DNA of 64,000 nucleotides. Origin: Benincasa hispida (lineage: Eukaryota; Streptophyta; Magnoliopsida; Cucurbitales; Cucurbitaceae). The DNA lies in contig NC_052357.1 in NCBI RefSeq assembly GCF_009727055.1, positions 5,221,065-5,285,064 on the forward strand, written 5' to 3'. Both the position numbers and the translations under genes were made by a program. Shown piece after piece: positions 58,541 through 64,000 of this stretch. Positions within the stretch are counted from its first letter, which is position 1; each line of letters begins with the position of its first letter. The notes under the pieces were generated by a model that did not search any database, had not been told where the DNA came from, and saw only the letters and a list, made by a program, of their open reading frames with translations.

Positions 58541-59010
58541 TAGATTTTGACTTTTAGACTAATAGGGACTCTCACAAGTCCACTTTAGGGTCAGTTTTTA
58601 CTCTTAACGGAGGAGCTATATTGTGGCGAAGCACTAAGTAGAAGTGCATTGTCGACTCCACTATGGAGGCGGAATACGTAGTGGCTTGCGAAGCTGCTAA
58701 GAAAGCGGTCTAACTCAGGAAGTTGATAGAACTGGAAATGTTTCCAGATATGTCTAGGCCAATCACCCTCTATTGTGACAATAGTGGGGATGTGGAGAAC
58801 TCCAAGGATCCAAGGAGTCACAGACGTAGCAAACACAAAGAGCGGAAGTATCACTTGATCCAGGAGATAGTGCACTATAGGGACGTAATCATCATGAAGA
58901 TCGATTCGGAGCATAATGTTGCTGGCTCGTTTATGAAGGCTCTCATGGCTAAAGTGTTTGAGGGTCACCTTCAGGGCATGGGTCTACGAGACCGGCCGTG
59001 GCTGGACTAG
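58541..59010 (+). pseudogene. Copia RNase H, frameshifted
   Basis: Pieces in different frames: DSTMEAEYVACEAA-type sequence near 58,650-58,700, LYCDNSGDVENSKDPRSHRR at ~58,771, and FMKALMAKVFEGHLQGMGLR ending near 59,010. Confidence 0.85.
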
Positions 59011-59098
59011 GGCAAGTGGGAGATTTTCTTGTACTGGGATTTTATGCCCTAGTTTATTGTTTTGTACACCTCACTTTGCTTTAGGACAAGTGGGAGAT
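59010..59098 (+). promoter_or_regulatory. Duplicated polypurine tract region
   Basis: GGCAAGTGGGAGATT at ~59,010-59,025 and again GACAAGTGGGAGATT at ~59,084-59,099. The second directly abuts the 3' LTR. A similar pair lies before the LTR at 29,712-31,404. Confidence 0.85.
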
Positions 59099-61360
59099 TG
59101 TTGGGGTTGATACCCTAAAGTCTCTTGTCCTGTAGTTTGTAAACAGTTTGTACGAACGTTTGTGATGTATAATATATGATATGTACATCACTTCTTGATT
59201 TTGCTAATCTGGATGTGTTATTTGCTTTACCACAAACCAATAAACTAAAATCCTTGGTTGTGTTTTGTAACTTAAGCATGTATGTGGTGACATACAAGTG
59301 GATCATATCTTAAGTGATAACCAAAATGGTCTGTAGTATATAGATATAGAAGGGAAACCTTATCCTGGTAACACTACGGATGCGGCCCGTTTTGTGGAAT
59401 AGTTACAAGTATTGTGACTTGTTACAGAAGTTTTAATCCTGATTATTCATGTAGGGGACATGCGAGTGGGGCGTCCTATACAAAGAGTTTGTATAATACC
59501 TGACCATGAAGTGTTAATGTCTCGTTATATAACACCGTTTATGATAGAGACTTCACTTCACTAGGATGACCATAGGTAACATGACCTCAAATCCCGAGTG
59601 AATTGGACTACTGCCATTGAGGGTGGTCGCTTTGATTTGTGCATGGCTACGTTTGTGGCATTTCGCCAACTCAAACCTACCACTTTGGGGATTCCGTCTG
59701 ATTTGGTAAGTTGGGAACTCAACTATACAAGATGAAATTCACTCCTTCGCAGCGAAGCAGGGGAAAGTAGATAGATAGCTCCCTTTAAGGGCTTGATTTC
59801 AGGGCTTGAACATAGGGAGACACCATACAACCTTTCTTCTGGCTCGAGAGGTGTTCATCACAATCTCATGTTATAGTGACATGTTTATTGTTCAATTAAG
59901 GAAAAATCAGTGGTACTTTAAAGGAAGTGATAATGTTAATCTTACAGGGATCAAATACGGTAAGTGGTAGGCCGCAACTATATATCTACGTGCATCTGTG
60001 AAGGGTTATCGGTACTACACGTTAGGATTGTTAATAATCCGATGGAACACATAAATATTTATCTGAGGTAAAGAAGAAGTATCAATGCTGCAAATTCTTT
60101 ATTGGAATGTCGGATAGTTAATCAGAATGGAGGATCTCGTGGCTAAAGAGTTTAGCTTGCTATTCAGATAGCCTTAGGAGCTTCGAGCCATAGGTCCATA
60201 AGGTCCCTTGGTAAGCTTTGGATTAACAAGTGAGAAATAAGATTTTGGGTGCAGTTGAAATCGTTCATAATGACAAGAGAGAGTTTTGATTATATATATG
60301 ATATAATTGAACAGGTTATTATATTGTGATATGATTTGGAGCTAAATGTGCAGAGTACCATTATTATGTGGTAAGAAATTTGGATATAATAAATATGTTT
60401 ATATAAGTAGAAGGAGAAACAACTTAAATTGAGTTGATATATTGATATCAAACCTATAGCGATTAAATAATAATATCGCCTATATTCATTATTTTTATTA
60501 ATTGGGCGGGTTATGAAGATAATTGGCGCGATAGTTTTCCTCCGAATTCATGTGAAAAGTGGGAAGTATTTTTAAGTTCAAGGTTCAGTATCCTAAGTTA
60601 ACTGAAGAATCAAAATTGAAAATAGTTCTTCCCCATTATGTGCACACCAAGGACACATCAAATCGTCCAGGTTGTGAAAGTCTTCTTATCGCTTAAGTGT
60701 TAAAAGCCTATACGATGCCGCCCGCCCTACTAAACGATCGCACACCCCCATTTCCTAAAGATTCGTCTGTGATTATCTAAATTGATCGCTTAGCCTTACT
60801 TGACGATCGCTTATACCTGAATGTTTTAAAACGATCACTTACCTTTTCAATGTAATGATTCGGTTAGCAATTACTACCGATCGTGGTACCCCACTCTATA
60901 GCGATCAAGCACAACCTGACTATACGATAGTCCTTCCTTTCTCCCACTTGCTTGTTTGTAGTACACGATTTCTTTTCCTCCTCCTCTCTACCAATTCCAT
61001 CAAAGTACACCCTTTGGATTCTCACTCCGAGAATACTGAGGGCTTCGAGTGGTGGTGTCATCTCCAGTTCCCTTGTGTTCGTGCGCTGCTGTTCGTGTAG
61101 ACGACCGTGGTGGTGTTAGATGATTGATTGCTAGACGAGTAGGAACGAGAGGAGTTCGTTCACGTTGGACCGAGTTTATTGAAGAAAGTCTTCAACTAGT
61201 ATGTTCTCTCGGTCTTTTGTATTTTATCTGTTAAAGCATGCCAGTAATTAGTGTTTAAATGTATATATGTATGTTAGAATGTATGCGTTAAAAATTTGTC
61301 ACAATGAAATTGGAAAGATACGCTTCCGCTCATAGGTACTCTTGTGTAAAGGTTCCTTCA
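59099..61360 (+). repeat. 3' LTR, 2,262 bp
   Basis: TGTTGGGGTTGATACCC to GGTTCCTTCA. Contains an ACGATCG cluster at 60,690-60,910 that is absent from the deleted 5' LTR. Confidence 0.92.
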
Positions 61361-61365
61361 CAATG
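61361..61365. repeat. Target site duplication, right (CAATG)
   Basis: Exact repeat of 49,176-49,180. Confidence 0.9.
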
Positions 61366-62577
61366 GACAGAAAAATATATCTGTGGTGAGAAGAGTGTAG
61401 CTGTTGGTCTTTAGTGGAGTGCTTGAAAGTTAACGGATGATGGATCTTGTGGTTAAAGAGTTTAGTTATTCACATACCGTTGGAGCTTCAAGCTACAGGT
61501 CCATAAGGTCCCCTTGGTAGCTCAATGGATTCAAGTTGAGAATCAGTTTTTAGGTCAGTTTGAAGTGTTCAAATTGACATGAGGAAGTTTAATTATATAT
61601 GATATGATTAAAATGGTCAATTATATATGATATAGTTGACATGATGTATGAGATACATTACTCGGAGGAAAAGGATATAAATATCATTTATATCAAGTGA
61701 ACGAGAAAAATACTATGGTTTAAATGTTGCATATGATGTGATATTAAAATTGTAGGTTATAAATACAATATTATAAATTAGTTATTATATTTATTTATAA
61801 TTAAACAATTATGAGATAATTTTTGGTGGTTTTCTCCATAACCGTACGTGAAAGTGGGAGGTTGAATTGAGTTTTCATAACTCAAGGATAAAATGAAAAT
61901 AGTTTTCATTTTGCAAAGAGATCGGATAATCGCTTCACTAAGTTGTACACTGCCCATCGTATAGCTAACGAGAGCCTACACGACAGCTCAAGTTTTCCTA
62001 AACGATCGTGTACATGCGAAGTCGACTTAAACGATCGTATAACTTTTACTAAATGATCGTCTAAACGACCAAACCTGCTTACTTAAACGATCGTGCACCT
62101 TTTTCTAAACGATCAAACACCCGTCTATACGATAGACGCAACACCTCTCCCACTTGCTTGTTCGTTTAATACAATCGTGTTTCCTCCTTCCCTCTACCAA
62201 ATCCAAAAGAGCCCACACCTCCTGGAATCTCACTCCGAAAATACCAAGGTCACTGAGTGGTGGTGTCCAAGTTCCTGCCTGTTTGTGTAGAAGACTGTTC
62301 GTTGGCTGAGCGATAGCGAGATTTGGTAGACGATTGGTTTGGCGTTGCAGTGACAACGAGAGGGGCTGATCTTCACGAGAGCGAGATACAAAGAGAAGAA
62401 AAGTTCTTCAAAGGTGAGTCTCTTTGTCCTTTGTATTTAATTTGTCGAAATCATGTTGTAATTTATTTTGTGATGCATAACTTGTATGTATGTTTGTGAA
62501 TGCTTGTTTTTCTGTCACAATGAAATTAGAATGATCTTGCTTCCACCCATAAGTCCTCTTTGATAAGAGTTCCTTCA
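61366..62577 (+). mobile_element. Copia LTR, right part (continued from 49,180)
   Basis: Continues the target LTR ('gacagaaaaatatatctgtg', as near base 50 of the window) and ends GAGTTCCTTCA at 62,577, followed by primer site TTGGTATCAGAG. ACGATCG cluster at 61,925-62,130. Confidence 0.88.
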
Positions 62578-64000
62578 ATTGGTATCAGAGACAGGTTCTG
62601 ATATTCCAAATCCATTATTGTATAGAATAACATTTACATTCTTGGTGGGTGAAGCATGTTTGCATTCTGTTTAAGTGTTAAATAGTTTTGTGGATGTGGA
62701 TTAATGGAGTTTTTTGGGATGATGTCTCTGGTTATTTAATTCTTTTACATTCAAAGTTAAATGTAAGGGCCCCTATATTTTTGGGATATTAACTTGCTAT
62801 CGAGTCTGTAATTTAAAGAGTTTGAGTCACTGTGAGTCACTCGTGATGAGGCTTCAAGGCAAGGAGTTGCACTGTGCTTCGAGGAAGAAGACGACCAAGT
62901 GTTTGTCAGATCGTGTAAACGATGGGGTAAGTGATTGTTGAGTATATGATACTCGGCAACAAGATGGACGCATGCGCACTAGACGATCGTGTAGCTCAGC
63001 AAGCTTCATCGCTTAGTTCCTGACTACAAGATTGCGGAGTAAACTGTTACTTAAGCACTTATTCTATGATCGTCTAAACGATTGTGCTTCACAACAACGT
63101 CGTCGTCTAAACGATCATTTAGACTTGCGTGTTTGTATTTTGTGTGCCAAACGATCGATTGCCTCATGCTTCATCGCATTGTAAATGGTACTCAATCATA
63201 GCTAAATGATCGTGGATACTTGGCCAGTTTACTAAACGATCAGGGAGGCTTCGCCTGGGTGGTTCAAGACCCGGTTCGCCTGTGAACCAATTTGCTCGAT
63301 GGAGTTATGTAATAGATAGAATTTTATTTTCGATTTTGAGGCTGATCATCCCGGTCTCTTAGTCTTTGGTGAATGTACATAGGATGTATATTTGAGTATA
63401 TGTCACATGGTATGCCATATAGTTGAAATCCCACCTTAGGTTATGCATTGGTCATGCATCATCTCTATGTTATAAGTGTTATGATATAGTAGTTTGTACG
63501 ACCTAAATTACATAAGAGCATGCTCATGCATCATATAATATTTATGTATGCATTAAGCGTAAACATGTATCATTTTTATATTATAAGTGTTATAGTATAA
63601 GGGTGTATGGAAGCATGTTTGCTTAGTTCATTATAAGTATATAAAAGTTATATAGAGTAATGAATGGACATTGCATGAAGCATGACACATAGGTCAAATT
63701 TATAAGAGTTATAAATACCTAGTTGTGCATGGCAATGTGAATGGATTTTGGTTGTTTCTTTTATAAGTGTTATAAGGGAAATTAAAACTAAAATCAATAA
63801 GAAAGACATGCATGTGAACTTAGGCTTGAATCATGGTTTTAAAAGTGTTTTAAAACTTTGTGGAGATAGACTTAAGATCACGATTCTAATGAGATTAGCA
63901 ACCTAAGGTTTAATTTTTTAATCAGTTAATAGGATTAAATTTACTAATAAAAGATTAAATAAATAGCAAATCTATCTATAAGGGACCTTTTGTCTAAGGC
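62578..64000 (+). other. Copia primer site and leader (plus), runs off window
   Basis: Primer site TGGTATCAGAG at 62,580-62,590. ACGATCG cluster at 62,915-63,245. Inverted repeat GGTTC...GAACC at ~63,272-63,287. From 63,470 a run of TTATAAGTGTTAT-type motifs. No gag start before the window ends. Confidence 0.85.

Larger units (their letters stand above)
49181..61360 (+). mobile_element. Ty1/copia element with both LTRs and TSD, interrupted by nested LTRs
   Basis: LTRs start TGTTGGGGTTGAT and end TTCTTTCA or TTCCTTCA, flanked by CAATG on both sides. Primer site, leader, gag-protease remnant, integrase, nested LTR insertion (53,697-57,239), RT, RNase H and polypurine tract follow in the usual order. 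The 5' LTR is only 593 bases against 2,262 for the 3' LTR because of an internal deletion. It is inserted within another LTR of the same family (48,691-49,180 plus 61,366-62,577). Confidence 0.92.

Noticed and set aside
60855..61100. 81-residue frame in the 3' LTR
   Set aside because: Falls inside the LTR; similar short frames in sister LTRs are not conserved.

Overview
The window is nuclear DNA of a flowering plant. It is AT-rich and contains nested LTR retrotransposons, MULE and MITE DNA transposons, GT-AG introns and one intact plant-type gene. Several repeats resemble, from memory only, repeats of cucurbit genomes; I could not test this, so 'eudicot, possibly Cucurbitaceae' is an inference.

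Layout. 1-4749: end of a Ty1/copia LTR, then the decayed 3' half of a Ty3/gypsy element and its LTR. 4750-8900: a degraded repeat fragment and AT-rich intergenic DNA. 8953-10715 (minus): the only gene that looks intact, a two-exon HOTHEAD/mandelonitrile-lyase-like GMC oxidoreductase with a signal peptide. 11.3-12.5 kb: two MITE copies in inverted orientation and the first copy of a ~0.55 kb direct repeat. 12.5-16.0 kb: a plant-mobile-domain (PMD) gene relic, a ~190 bp tandem array rich in ACGATCGT palindromes, a second palindromic array, and the second direct-repeat copy. 16,364-21,780: a Mutator-like element (MULE) with ~190 bp terminal inverted repeats and a perfect 9 bp target duplication, carrying a transposase C-terminal remnant and a multi-exon PMD pseudogene. 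21.8-24.3 kb: AT-rich DNA with a third, weaker PMD-like relic.

24,328-64,000 is a retrotransposon nest. A minus-strand gypsy LTR holds a 2.0 kb copia solo LTR (TSD AGAAG). The gypsy pol is cut by minus-strand copia sequence (29.7-40.6 kb), itself broken by a ~1.9 kb insertion and by an LTR-plus-leader fragment. A plus-strand copia LTR starts at 40,603 and contains a short-LTR copia element (41,265-45,214). From 49,181 to 61,360 lies a copia element with TSD CAATG. It sits inside another copia LTR, and its integrase gene is interrupted by a minus-strand LTR that itself contains a plus-strand LTR. An assembly gap of 723 N lies at 50,433-51,155.

All retroelement and MULE genes here carry stops, frameshifts, deletions or active-site changes. 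The main candidates for something undescribed are the PMD-carrying MULE and the self-complementary ACGATCGT motif, which is clustered in otherwise unrelated repeats (copia LTRs, copia leaders, the MULE and the 190 bp array).
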